A DNA stretch of 64,000 nucleotides. Origin: Brumimicrobium sp. GTDB taxonomy: Bacteria > Bacteroidota > Bacteroidia > Flavobacteriales_D > Crocinitomicaceae. Both the position numbers and the translations under genes were made by a program. Positions 37,559 to 46,369 of this stretch are shown here, piece by piece; position 1 is the stretch's first letter; each line of letters starts with the position of its first letter. The notes under the pieces are model-generated. The model searched no databases. It was not told where the DNA came from and was given only the letters and a program-made list of their open reading frames with translations. The stretch is from NCBI GenBank assembly GCA_023957385.1, contig JAMLGZ010000001.1:310001-374000 (forward strand), written 5' to 3'.

Positions 37559-38149
37559 CTATACTGGCTTTTCAGTGAGAGGTTTTACAAACTTAACGGT
37601 TTTCTCCATATAATCCGTAATTGGTTTTGGATGCCCGTCTTCGGTAGTAATAAACAAGTAGTTAATTCCATCGATTTTGTGTTGAGACATCACGTAAAAA
37701 CTTTCGTGATCTACACCTACCTCATCTCTTCCTTTTACGCCATTTACGTTAAGAATAGTTTTATAATACACAAAATTATCTTCTTTTTTTAGAAACTCTA
37801 CTTTATAAATTTTTTGATTTTCAAGTTCTTTAACTCTTTCACTGAAAGCATCTGTTCCACCCCAATCTTCTATGTTCAGACTGAAATTTTGTCCTACATT
37901 GATGGTCCATTTGTAATCATCCATATCATGAAGTATTTCTGGAGAAGTTGCGGCACCAATATTAGCAGTGGCATCAGGTAAATATATGAGAGCAGGAATC
38001 CCATAAGGAGCCAAACTAAATGCTTCGTAATTATCTAACCCTTCATCTATATCATCGTATTCAATAATAGGTTCGTCACTATTTCCACCGCCACAAGAAG
38101 ATAGCCCTGTTAGGACTGATACACATAAGATTAGGTAAATTGCTCTCAT
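37559..38149 (-). CDS. Hypothetical lipoprotein, 196 aa
   Basis: Lipoprotein signal MRAIYLILCVSVLTGLSSC followed by GGGNSDEP, the usual short Gly-rich linker. The mature domain is beta-rich (YKWTINVGQNFSLNIEDWG, YVMSQHKIDGINYLFITTEDG). No family recognised. Probably anchored in the outer or inner membrane. It stands alone. Confidence 0.65.
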   Translation of the reverse strand: MRAIYLILCVSVLTGLSSCGGGNSDEPIIEYDDIDEGLDNYEAFSLAPYGIPALIYLPDATANIGAATSPEILHDMDDYKWTINVGQNFSLNIEDWGGTDAFSERVKELENQKIYKVEFLKKEDNFVYYKTILNVNGVKGRDEVGVDHESFYVMSQHKIDGINYLFITTEDGHPKPITDYMEKTVKFVKPLTEKPV

Positions 38150-38241
38150 ATTTCTTAATTAGATTACGATGTGAAATTACAAATAAATTTGTAAACCATC
38201 GCAGGAAACTATAAATTTTTTAGCTGTCTAAATTATATAAC

Positions 38242-38317
38242 CGCAAAAGGCACTAAGATTTTTTGTGCAAAGTGTGCAGATCCTAGCGACCTTCGCGTAA
38301 ACTTCGTGACCTTTGCG
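38242..38317. repeat. Extragenic inverted repeat, CGCAAAGG type
   Basis: Arms CGCAAAAGGCACTAAG (38242-38257) and CTTCGTGACCTTTGCG (38302-38317) are imperfect inverted copies (13 of 16 match), 44 bases apart. Words such as CGCAAAGG/CCTTTGCG in intergenic hairpins recur in Bacteroidota genomes. It lies between the lipoprotein gene and the end of the T9SS cargo gene. Confidence 0.55.
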
Positions 38318-38325
38318 ATTTATCT

Positions 38326-39182
38326 TCATTGTTTTATTATTTTAAATATTTGTTGTCCTTTCTCACCTCTAATGATAAGGAAATACATTCCAGTCGCACA
38401 CTTCAAAGGTGTGTAAAACTCGCCTTCTTTTCGTAAAAGGATTTCATTACCATTTAGATCAATCAACTTTATTTTATCGAGTGGCATAGCTTCTGGTAAT
38501 TTGAAATTGTCTGTGAATGGGTTGGGTGATACTTGAATTTGCTTTTCTATTTTATTTTGTTGCACACCCATTGTTATTAATTCCATTGTTCCAAACATTT
38601 GCCAAAAGGCGGAGATTGTATCCCCGATCGAATTGATATAAGAAAAAGGGTAACCAGATCCTCCAGCCCCCACATTGGAGGAGAAGGTGTTTCCCCAAAA
38701 ACCGCCTGATTCGTTATCAAAGAAAGATATCACTTCCATATTACTCGGTCCAGGAACGTCAAACCACCCCCCGGATGATAACTCGTTATAAGACTACCTT
38801 TTATACAGCTGTCAACACTTATAGCCTCCCAAATTATTGTTACGGGCCAATTTTTAGTAAAGATATTGATCTGTTGTAGATTAGCACTACTGCAAGTGTA
38901 ATTGATGATTTGTTTTTTTGTCTCATAGGACGGATATGAGTATGGTTGCCCTTTTGGATCTGAAATCCTCACCTCTATTCCAGAAGTTTTCCACGGAATA
39001 CTAGTTAAATCTACTTCATCAAAATCAGCATCAATCGAATCCGTTGCCAAAGGATCATAACCTAAAGCAATTGTATCCTTATTCCCTGCCGCATCTTCAA
39101 AATACAGCTGAAATTCGAATTCAGGGATTTGGGAGAAACCATTTACCCCTACCAGCATAAACAATAAAAGATACATGTGTTT
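38326..39182 (-). pseudogene. T9SS cargo protein with type A sorting domain, frameshifted
   Basis: Two frames form one protein of about 285 aa. The first, from 39182 (MKHMYLLLFMLVGVNGFSQ, signal peptide; 39194 also possible), reads to VIIWEAISVDSC-KGSLITSYHPGG; the second continues WFDVPGPSNMEVISFFDNESGGFWG. One G missing from the six-base run (CCCCCC on plus, 38767-38772) explains the break. The C-terminus IQVSPNPFTDNFKLPE... GMYFLIIRGEKGQQIFKIIKQ is a type A sorting domain for type IX secretion. Function of the body is unknown. The MITE copy 2 lies directly upstream. Confidence 0.8.
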
Positions 39183-39238
39183 CATAATAGTCATTTTTAA
39201 GGTTATCTGTTACGAATTTACGATAATATATTCAATTA

Positions 39239-39411
39239 CCCGTTGTGCATTTAGAACAAAATACCAATTATAATCTTAGACCCCGAGCAATCAAGGTTCT
39301 CGGGGTCTTTTTTATAAATAATTCCTATTTTCTTACATCCTTTCAGATTAAGCATAATCCATATATAGTAGAGATTATTGATTTAATTAATTTTTGTAAA
39401 TGCACAACGGG
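39239..39411. mobile_element. MITE-like inverted-repeat element, copy 2
   Basis: 173 bp. Perfect 15-bp terminal inverted repeats CCCGTTGTGCATTTA / TAAATGCACAACGGG. Flanks TATTCAATTA (39229-39238) and CAATCAATTA (39412-39421) match at 8 of 10 bases, an aged 10-bp target duplication. This copy lacks the inner hairpin block of copies 1 and 3, keeping only the outer stem. Confidence 0.8.
39278..39313 (+). terminator. Terminator-like hairpin inside MITE copy 2
   Basis: Stem AGACCCCGAG / CTCGGGGTCT, 10 bp and perfect, with an 11-base loop, followed by TTTTTT. It has the form of a Rho-independent terminator, carried by the mobile repeat. No plus-strand gene precedes it, so its effect here would be on read-through only. 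Confidence 0.6.
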
Positions 39412-39677
39412 CAATCAATTAAAAAAATATATTTTGGGGTTTAGGAGTTAGAAGATACTTGAGGCAAATTACATGCAATTAAATACGTGTAAAATATACA
39501 CAAAGTGTCTAAGAAAATACACATATATACAATATTCATAGATAACTATGATAGTTGTGTATAAAATGTAAACACTTAATTATCAGCAATCTATTTTCAA
39601 TAGTTTAAATTTTTAAGCTAATTTTAATATGGCATAGTTTTGTTGTTATTCAGGATATAATATTTAAATAGTTTATT
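39412..39677. other. AT-rich upstream region of the sigma factor gene
   Basis: No gene seen. Words such as TGTAAAATATACACAAAG and GTGTATAAAATG recur loosely. A TAGTTTTG box about 38 bases before the ATG of the sigma factor gene may be its -7 element; the -33 element is unclear. Confidence 0.4.
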
Positions 39678-40190
39678 ATGTCAACAATTGAATTTAACAA
39701 CACACTGACTGCAATGGAAACCCACCTTTTGGCATTTGCAATGAATTATACCCGAAATAAAGAGGATGCACAAGATTTAACACAAGAAACTATGTTGAAA
39801 GCCATCCGATATAAAGAGCAATATATCCCACAAACCAATTTTAAAGCATGGGTATTTACTATTATGAAGAACACCTTTATCAATCAATATAGAAGACGTG
39901 TTAAATCTCGAACTATTTTTGATAATTCAACAGACTATTATTTATTAAACAATACTTCTGTTTCTACAAGTTCTCCATTACATCAACTTACGAATCAAGA
40001 GGTTATTAAAAAAATTGATCAATTGGAGAATGAATATAAAGTACCTTTTGAAATGCACTTTGCCGGATATAAATACAAAGAGATATCTGATAAATTGGAT
40101 ATTCCATTGGGAACAGTAAAAAGTCGAATTTTTATCGCCCGTAAGAAATTAATGGAAGCAATGCCTGAATATCAGTTCAGTGAAAATTAA
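39678..40190 (+). CDS. RNA polymerase sigma-70 factor, ECF subfamily
   Basis: The 170-aa protein has sigma region 2 (LLAFAMNYTRNKEDAQDLTQETMLKAIRY, FKAWVFTIMKNTFINQYRR) and region 4 (PFEMHFAGYKYKEISDKLDIPLGTVKSRIFIARKKL) with the helix-turn-helix that reads the -35 element. It would direct RNA polymerase to a small set of promoters. No anti-sigma factor gene is adjacent, so control must come from elsewhere or from transcription. Confidence 0.93.
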   Translation: MSTIEFNNTLTAMETHLLAFAMNYTRNKEDAQDLTQETMLKAIRYKEQYIPQTNFKAWVFTIMKNTFINQYRRRVKSRTIFDNSTDYYLLNNTSVSTSSPLHQLTNQEVIKKIDQLENEYKVPFEMHFAGYKYKEISDKLDIPLGTVKSRIFIARKKLMEAMPEYQFSEN

Positions 40191-40245
40191 AAATTAACTA
40201 AATATAGAGAACCTGTTTCAAAGGTCAATATTGACAGCGAAACAG

Positions 40246-40320
40246 TAGGTGTTTAAAAAATGGTGTAAGCCTGTACTGAGCTTGCTGAAGTGCAGGATTT
40301 CGCCATTTTTGAGGCACCTA
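40246..40320. repeat. Extended nested hairpin (REP-like)
   Basis: Nested arms TAGGTG/CACCTA (40246-40251, 40315-40320), AAAAATGG/CCATTTTT (40256-40263, 40303-40310) and CCTG/CAGG (40270-40273, 40292-40295) around CTTGCTGAAGT. The core word resembles the AGCTTG-containing extragenic repeats of Bacteroidota. It sits 45 bases before the next gene and could also be part of its leader. Confidence 0.6.
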
Positions 40321-40364
40321 TATATAAATTTTGTAACTTGCACAAAAAAACTGGACGACAAATT

Positions 40365-40769
40365 ATGATTAAAATTGGAAGAAGAACAACTTTTAATTCG
40401 GCACATAGACTCAACGTTCCAACCTGGTCGGAAGAAAAGAACCAACATGTTTTTAGGAAATGCAATTCTCCTAATTATCATGGACACAATTATGTGCTTG
40501 AAACTTGGATTAAAGGTGAAGTTGATAAAGAGACAGGGTTTTTAATAAACCTCACTGACTTAAAGAAGATTATAAAAGAAGAGGTGGAGGATAGATTTGA
40601 TCATAAGAATTTAAATTTAGATGTCCCTGAGTTTCAAAACCTAAATCCAACTGCTGAAAATATTGCGAAAGTTATTTATGAAAGGTTAAAGCCTAGACTG
40701 CAAGCGTATGAGTTAATTGTTAAGTTATACGAAACAGAAAATAACATCGTAGAATATTCAGGAGAATAG
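40365..40769 (+). CDS. 6-pyruvoyl-tetrahydropterin synthase/QueD family protein
   Basis: Start at 40365 (MIKIGRRTTFNSAHRL); the longer frame from 40290 runs through the hairpin. The 134-aa enzyme has the zinc site: His in FNSAHRL and the HxH of NYHGHNY, the catalytic Cys in RKCNSPNYHGH, DHKNLN and the terminal Glu in KLYETENN. The family makes 6-carboxy-tetrahydropterin for queuosine (QueD) or 6-pyruvoyl-tetrahydropterin; which one cannot be decided from this gene alone. Confidence 0.9.
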   Translation: MIKIGRRTTFNSAHRLNVPTWSEEKNQHVFRKCNSPNYHGHNYVLETWIKGEVDKETGFLINLTDLKKIIKEEVEDRFDHKNLNLDVPEFQNLNPTAENIAKVIYERLKPRLQAYELIVKLYETENNIVEYSGE

Positions 40770-40841
40770 CTAAAATCCCAAAACAAGTAATTACTTTCAT
40801 AGGAATACCATAAAAATAGAGTGATATTCCGCATTAAGCAA

Positions 40842-40849
40842 TATATTTG
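40842..40849 (+). promoter_or_regulatory. Putative -7 element of the pfkB-DUF349 operon
   Basis: TATATTTG fits TAnnTTTG and ends 16 bases before the ATG at 40866; the -33 element is weak. Confidence 0.45.
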
Positions 40850-40865
40850 TGACAAATTTTAAATT

Positions 40866-41792
40866 ATGAGTTTAGTTACTGTAGGAAGTGTTGCGTTTGA
40901 TGCCATTGAAACCCCGTTTGGAAAGACCGATAAAATTATTGGTGGCGCAGGAACTTATATTGCTTTTTCATCTTCTTATTTTGTGAAGAAACAGAATATT
41001 GTTGCAGTTGTAGGTGAAGATTTTCCTCAAGAAATGTTGAATAAATTAAGCAATAAGGGAGTTAACCTAGAAGGCCTTCAAATTAAACAAGGGAAAAAAT
41101 CTTTTTTCTGGTCTGGTCGTTATAACAACGATATGAACTCTAGAGAAACCTTAGTAACGGAATTAAATGTATTAGGAGAATTTGACCCAATTATTCCAGA
41201 TTCTTATCAAGATTGTGATTATTTAATGCTCGGAAATTTGAGTCCAGAGGTTCAACTAAAAGTTATGGAACGTCTTCATAAACGCCCAAAATTAGTTGCT
41301 ATGGATACTATGAATTTCTGGATGGATGTGGCAATGGATGATTTAGCTAAAGCATTAAAAAAGATTGACCTTTTAATTATAAACGATGAAGAAGCACGTC
41401 AGCTTTCTAAAGAATATTCTCTGGTAAAGGCAGCGAGAATCATTCGTGATATGGGTCCAAAGCATTTAATTATAAAGAAAGGAGAACATGGAGCCTTATT
41501 GTTTTATGGAGATAAAGTGTTTTCTGCACCAGCTTTACCATTAGTCGATGTTTTTGACCCAACAGGAGCAGGAGATACTTTTGCAGGTGGTTTTATGGGG
41601 CATTTAGCAGCAACGGATGATATTTCATTTGAAAATATGAAACGAGCTATTATTGCAGGTTCTGCAATGGCTTCTTTTTGTGTTGAAAAATTTGGAACGG
41701 AACAGTTAGAAAACCTTACGCGTGCTCAGATTGAAAATAGAATCCATGAGTTTGTACAACTAACTGACTTTAATTTAGTAAATCTTATTTAA
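40866..41792 (+). CDS. PfkB family sugar kinase
   Basis: The 308-aa protein is a ribokinase-like kinase: GGAGTYIAFSSSYF near residue 27, and the signature 2 motif DPTGAGDTFAGGFMG at about 230 with the catalytic Asp. LLIINDEEARQLS and KKGEHGALLFYGDK complete the family pattern. Substrate (sugar or nucleoside) unknown. Eleven bases separate it from the DUF349 gene. Confidence 0.88.
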   Translation: MSLVTVGSVAFDAIETPFGKTDKIIGGAGTYIAFSSSYFVKKQNIVAVVGEDFPQEMLNKLSNKGVNLEGLQIKQGKKSFFWSGRYNNDMNSRETLVTELNVLGEFDPIIPDSYQDCDYLMLGNLSPEVQLKVMERLHKRPKLVAMDTMNFWMDVAMDDLAKALKKIDLLIINDEEARQLSKEYSLVKAARIIRDMGPKHLIIKKGEHGALLFYGDKVFSAPALPLVDVFDPTGAGDTFAGGFMGHLAATDDISFENMKRAIIAGSAMASFCVEKFGTEQLENLTRAQIENRIHEFVQLTDFNLVNLI

Positions 41793-41803
41793 AAGCATTG
41801 ACT

Positions 41804-43507
41804 ATGGAAAAAAGAGCTTTTATTGATGATTTGAAAAAACTAACAGAAACTGAAGATATTTTAGCAGTTGGAAGGGATGTAGATGAACTTCGTCAACAAT
41901 TTGAAGATTATCTGTTAGAAGCAAATCGTCTAATGCAGGTGGCAGAATTGGAAGCACGTGAGAAAGGGGAAGAATTGGAACAAGAAGATTGGATTTCTCC
42001 GTTAAAGAATGAATTTTATGAAATCTTTTCTGCATATAAAACGCAACAAAAGGAATTGAGGGATAAACAACGTGCCTTTGAAGAAGACAATCTTCGTCAG
42101 AAAAGAGCACTTATTAATCAGTTCCAAGCATTAATTGCGGATGAAGAGAATATTGGAGTAGCTTTCTCTACTCATAAAGAAATTAGCGAGAAATGGAAAA
42201 CTATTGGCGATATTCCACGTGTAAAACGTCATGAAATTCAACAAGAATTTAGTCGTTTACAAGAAGAATTCTTCTACAACATGCGCATTTATAAGGATAT
42301 TAAAGAATATGATTTCCAGAAGAATTTTGAAGCAAAGCAAAATATCATATCTAAATTACAGTCTCTTGTAAATCAGAATGAAATAAAAAATCTAGAAGTT
42401 GGAATCAAAGAACTTCAAAATGATTGGGAAGATATTGGTCCTACCAAACAAGAATTGTGGGATAAGATTAAGGATGAATATTGGGCGACTGTCAACCAAG
42501 TTTATGATAAAATTCGTTCTTTCTATGAGGAACGTAAGAAAAAGAGCGAAGAAAGTATCCAACAAAAGAAGGAACTTATTCAAAAGATGGAAGAGATTCT
42601 TGCTTCTGAGCGCGACTCTGTTAAAACATGGACAAAGCATACACAGCAGGTATTGGATTTACAGGATAAGTGGAAACATACAGGTATTGGCCAGCGCAAG
42701 GAGAGCGAACAAGTATGGAAAGATTTTCGAGGATTGTGTGATCAATTTTTTGAATTGAAAGGAAACTTTTTTTCTGTTGCTAATCAAGAGTTTGATAAAG
42801 TAGCTAAATATAAGGAAGGATTAATACAAAAAGCGCTAAAACTAAAGGATAGTACCGAATGGAATGAAACTTCAAAAGCTTTTATACAATTACAACAGGA
42901 TTGGAAACGAGCAGGTAATGCTGGAAAGAAATTTGAACAAAAATTATGGAAAGAATTCCGTTCGGCGTGTGATTATTTCTTTAATGCCAAAGAGAGCTAC
43001 CAAGCAGAACAAGAAAAAAGTTTTGAAGGTAACTTAAAAGAAAAACAAACATTAATTGAGGAAATTAAAGGATATACATTGCCTACTGATAAAAAGGAGG
43101 CACTCCAAATCTTAAAAAGTTTTTCCGAACGTTTTGCCTCTATAGGATATGTGCCAAATCAGCAAAAGAATCAAATTTTTGACGCGTATAAAAAGGCTAT
43201 CAACGCGCATTATGAGGCATTGGATCTGAAAGGTGTAGAAAAGGAGAAAGTCATGTTCCAAGCACGTTTAAATACGCTCCAAGGAAGTAGTGATGCTGCT
43301 GAGATGCTAGCAAAAGAAAAATTTGCTATTCGCAACGAAATAAACAAAGTAAAACAACAAATCATTCAATACGAGAATAATCTTGGGTTTTTTGCAAATT
43401 CAAAAGGAACAAATCCATTGCTGGAACAAGCTGAAAAAAGTTTAAAAGCAGAACAGTTAAAATTGGAGGCGTTAAAAGAGAAACTAAAAATGATTCCAAA
43501 TGAATAA
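41804..43507 (+). CDS. DUF349 domain protein, coiled coil
   Basis: The start is the ATG at 41804 (MEKRAFIDDL); a TTG two codons earlier is less likely. The protein of 567 aa is almost all helical and made of repeated DUF349 units, each with a W-K/E-x-IG-x-(V/I)P or WKxxG core: KWKTIGDIPRVKRHEIQQEF, DWEDIGPTKQELWDKIK, KWKHTGIGQRKESEQVW, DWKRAGNAGKKFEQKLW, RFASIGYVPNQQKNQIF. Its role in bacteria is not known. The stop overlaps the next ATG by 8 bases. Confidence 0.88.
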   Translation: MEKRAFIDDLKKLTETEDILAVGRDVDELRQQFEDYLLEANRLMQVAELEAREKGEELEQEDWISPLKNEFYEIFSAYKTQQKELRDKQRAFEEDNLRQKRALINQFQALIADEENIGVAFSTHKEISEKWKTIGDIPRVKRHEIQQEFSRLQEEFFYNMRIYKDIKEYDFQKNFEAKQNIISKLQSLVNQNEIKNLEVGIKELQNDWEDIGPTKQELWDKIKDEYWATVNQVYDKIRSFYEERKKKSEESIQQKKELIQKMEEILASERDSVKTWTKHTQQVLDLQDKWKHTGIGQRKESEQVWKDFRGLCDQFFELKGNFFSVANQEFDKVAKYKEGLIQKALKLKDSTEWNETSKAFIQLQQDWKRAGNAGKKFEQKLWKEFRSACDYFFNAKESYQAEQEKSFEGNLKEKQTLIEEIKGYTLPTDKKEALQILKSFSERFASIGYVPNQQKNQIFDAYKKAINAHYEALDLKGVEKEKVMFQARLNTLQGSSDAAEMLAKEKFAIRNEINKVKQQIIQYENNLGFFANSKGTNPLLEQAEKSLKAEQLKLEALKEKLKMIPNE

Positions 43508-44162
43508 GATTTACAATGCGTGGATTTTAATCATTTCTTTACTAACTCTTCCCTTTGCTTTCTTTACGGGAGTGAATGAGGTGTATGGAGCTTGGGACAT
43601 TTCTTTGAAAGATTATGCACATCGCGATTTCATTTTTGCGCTATCTGCTGGTTTAATCCTTCTAATTGGTGTACATCGTTCCGTTCGTAAATGGGCAGGA
43701 ATACGTATAGTTAACCAGAAGAATAAATTTGTATTTAATGCAGAAATTAGTACGGCTAGAAGAAAGAGGGTTATCTTATTCAATACAATCGAGATAGTAT
43801 TTTTCTTTTTGCTTAGCATAGTCTTTGTTTTATTTTCTGTCTATGCTAGCATTATTTCTTTGGTTTTCTTTCTGTTTATTATAGATAATTTTTTGAATAC
43901 CTTGTTAGGTATTTATGGTAAAAAATATCGAATAGGAATTACCAATAAGGCAATTGTTGCTGTCGATAGAGAAGTGATTGCTATTTATTTTAAAGGATTA
44001 AAACGAATTTCTTTTTGTGAAGAAAGCTTGGTGTTTGAGTATGTAAATGAACTTGTATTAGAACTTCCTTTTGAAAATGTTTCGCTTGAAGATAAAGAAC
44101 AGTTTATAACTGTACTAAAAGAAAAAGTGGACTTAACAAAGGTGTATGTGGCCGGCCTATAA
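43500..44162 (+). CDS. Membrane protein of unknown function, 220 aa
   Basis: Four hydrophobic segments are visible (WILIISLLTLPFAFF; FIFALSAGLILLIGV; IEIVFFFLLSIVFVLFSVY; IISLVFFLFIIDNFL), then a soluble C-terminal part of about 80 residues ending in KVYVAGL. No family recognised. It overlaps the DUF349 gene by 8 bases, so the two are translationally coupled. Confidence 0.7.
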   Translation: MNKIYNAWILIISLLTLPFAFFTGVNEVYGAWDISLKDYAHRDFIFALSAGLILLIGVHRSVRKWAGIRIVNQKNKFVFNAEISTARRKRVILFNTIEIVFFFLLSIVFVLFSVYASIISLVFFLFIIDNFLNTLLGIYGKKYRIGITNKAIVAVDREVIAIYFKGLKRISFCEESLVFEYVNELVLELPFENVSLEDKEQFITVLKEKVDLTKVYVAGL

Positions 44163-44251
44163 TATTTTCACAAATTTTGGCAGGTGATTCAATTAGAATA
44201 CTATAATGTTGAGTGAATTATTCTCATATTTGTAAACTTAATTAATAAACT

Positions 44252-45583
44252 ATGGATTTTTGGATTAAAGCAGCACAACTGATTCTGTCACTAGCAATTC
44301 TTATTGTTTTACATGAATTTGGACATTTTATAGCAGCTCGTGCATTTAAGATACGTGTGGAAAAATTCTATTTATTCTTTGACCCTTGGTTTTCTATTTT
44401 TAAAAAGAAAATTGGTGATACAGAATGGGGTATTGGTTGGCTGCCTTTAGGTGGGTATGTGAAAATTGCCGGGATGATTGATGAATCCATGGATAAAGAA
44501 CAAATGAAACAACCGCCAAAGGAAGATGAATTTCGTTCTAAACCAGCTTGGCAACGTTTGATTGTTATGATAGGTGGGGTTACCGTTAACGTTATCCTAG
44601 GCTTCCTGATTTATATTGTTGTAGTGGCTGCTTGGGGTGATAATGTGGTAAGCAATCAAACGCTAAAATATGGCATAGCTGTAGATGAGAATTTTAAAAA
44701 ATTAAATACGGGCATTGAAGATGGTGATTTAATTACAAAAGTAGATGGACAGGAGGTTGAAAATTTTAATTTAATCAATCTACAAATCTTCCTTCGTGGC
44801 GCTCGTACTTTAGAAGTTGAAAAACCTTCTGGAGAAAAGCAAACTATCCAATTAGAAAAAGGCATTAATAAATGGATGTGGGAACACGACGCTATTATGG
44901 CATTCAATCCTCGTTTTCCTATTGTTGTTGATTCTGTAATGGAAAATAGAGATGTATTTAAGAAGGGATTGCGTAAGGGAGATAGTATTGTGTCATTAAA
45001 TGGTATTGAAACGCCTTTCTTTAACAACCTAAAAGCCCAACTTAATAAACTAAAAGAAGATACTGCAAATGTAACTATCGGATTTTACCGCAATGGAGAA
45101 TATCAAGAGCTAGAAACTTATGCTGATGTAAATAAAACGATCGGTTTTCAACCTGCTAATCCAGAGTGGCTGGTTCCTACTCATCGTGACTTCTCTTTTG
45201 GAGAAGCTATTCCTTTGGGATTTGAAAAGGCTATTTGGACTATGCGTGATTATGCAGCACAACTCCCTCTAATATTTACATCTAAAGGGGCAAAAAATGT
45301 TGGTGGATTTGGAGCTATTGGAAATTTATTCCCTTCTACCTGGGATTGGCATGTTTTTTGGGCAAATACAGCGTTTATTTCATTAGTATTAGCGATTATG
45401 AATATTTTACCAATCCCTGCGCTTGATGGTGGACATATTGTCTTCTTGTTGTATGAAATGATAACAGGAAAGGAAGCTCCTCAGAAAGTACTAGAATATG
45501 CACAATTAGTTGGTTTTGTTTTATTACTCGCTCTTTTTGTGTATGCCAATGGAAATGATCTCTATCGTTTCTTGTTTAAGTAG
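44252..45583 (+). CDS. rseP: RIP metalloprotease RseP
   Basis: Site-2-type intramembrane zinc protease of 443 aa. HEFGHFIAAR at about residue 22 holds the HExxH metal site, two PDZ domains follow (GIEDGDLITKVDGQEVENF; KKGLRKGDSIVSLNGIE), and LPIPALDGGHIVFLLYE near 390 gives the third ligand (LDG motif). It cuts membrane-embedded regulators such as anti-sigma factors inside the inner membrane. Length and topology are normal. Confidence 0.95.
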   Translation: MDFWIKAAQLILSLAILIVLHEFGHFIAARAFKIRVEKFYLFFDPWFSIFKKKIGDTEWGIGWLPLGGYVKIAGMIDESMDKEQMKQPPKEDEFRSKPAWQRLIVMIGGVTVNVILGFLIYIVVVAAWGDNVVSNQTLKYGIAVDENFKKLNTGIEDGDLITKVDGQEVENFNLINLQIFLRGARTLEVEKPSGEKQTIQLEKGINKWMWEHDAIMAFNPRFPIVVDSVMENRDVFKKGLRKGDSIVSLNGIETPFFNNLKAQLNKLKEDTANVTIGFYRNGEYQELETYADVNKTIGFQPANPEWLVPTHRDFSFGEAIPLGFEKAIWTMRDYAAQLPLIFTSKGAKNVGGFGAIGNLFPSTWDWHVFWANTAFISLVLAIMNILPIPALDGGHIVFLLYEMITGKEAPQKVLEYAQLVGFVLLLALFVYANGNDLYRFLFK

Positions 45584-45667
45584 CGCCTTTTGAATGTAAC
45601 ACATGCTGTTTATCCTAAGATAATTGCGATTTATCCTATTATTGAGAGTAACAGTAAACTGAAATTG

Positions 45668-45675
45668 TAAATTTG
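45668..45675 (+). promoter_or_regulatory. Putative -7 element for GLPGLI-like genes
   Basis: TAAATTTG, 19 bases before the ATG at 45695; a TTG lies 23 bases upstream of the box. Confidence 0.5.
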
Positions 45676-45694
45676 ATTAAATAAAAAATAAAAA

Positions 45695-46354
45695 ATGAGA
45701 AAGATTACATTAATTACCGCTTTAATATTGTCTGTTAATTTTGTATTTGGACAAAATTTTACAGTTAAATATGACTTAAAAATGAAGTCAAGCAACCCAC
45801 AAGTACAAGCTCAATTAGGAATGATGGAAGGTTCCAAATTAGCTATATATACCAAAGGAACTCAATCCAGAACGGAATCTAACATGGGTGCTTTTATTAC
45901 AACAATCAATGTCATTGATGCAAAAAAGAAAAAGGGAATTCTACTTATGGATGGCATGATGGGTAAGATTGCTTCACCGTATGATTTGAATCAAGCTGAT
46001 GATGAAAATGACATTAACAAGGCTGAAATCCAATTTGTAGATGAGACAAAAGAAATCTTGGGATATAAGTGTAAGAAAGCTATTATGAGTATGGGGGAAG
46101 AAGCAGAATTTACATACTGGTACACAGAAGATATTAAAATAAGTCCAGAAGCTATGGGAAAATATGTTAGCAATAAAATACCTGGACTTCCATTGGAATA
46201 TACCATAGAACAAGAACAAGTAACGTTAAATTTTGTGGCAACTTCTGTTGAAAATTCATTGAAAGAAACAAAAGGAATGTTTGATGTAAGTGTTCCAAAA
46301 GGATATACTGTTAAAACTATGGAGGAAATTTCTAAAATGGGAGGCGGCCTCTAA
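45695..46354 (+). CDS. Secreted GLPGLI/DUF4412-like protein, first of tandem pair
   Basis: A 219-aa precursor with signal peptide MRKITLITALILSVNFVFGQ. The mature part matches the GLPGLI/DUF4412 type of Bacteroidota: LLMDGMMGKIA, VDETKEILGYKCKKAIM, EFTYWYTEDIKISPE and C-terminal PKGYTVKTMEEISKM. Function unknown. The next gene is a paralogue with the same landmarks, 15 bases downstream. Confidence 0.78.
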   Translation: MRKITLITALILSVNFVFGQNFTVKYDLKMKSSNPQVQAQLGMMEGSKLAIYTKGTQSRTESNMGAFITTINVIDAKKKKGILLMDGMMGKIASPYDLNQADDENDINKAEIQFVDETKEILGYKCKKAIMSMGEEAEFTYWYTEDIKISPEAMGKYVSNKIPGLPLEYTIEQEQVTLNFVATSVENSLKETKGMFDVSVPKGYTVKTMEEISKMGGGL

Positions 46355-46369
46355 AATGAATATTGAATT

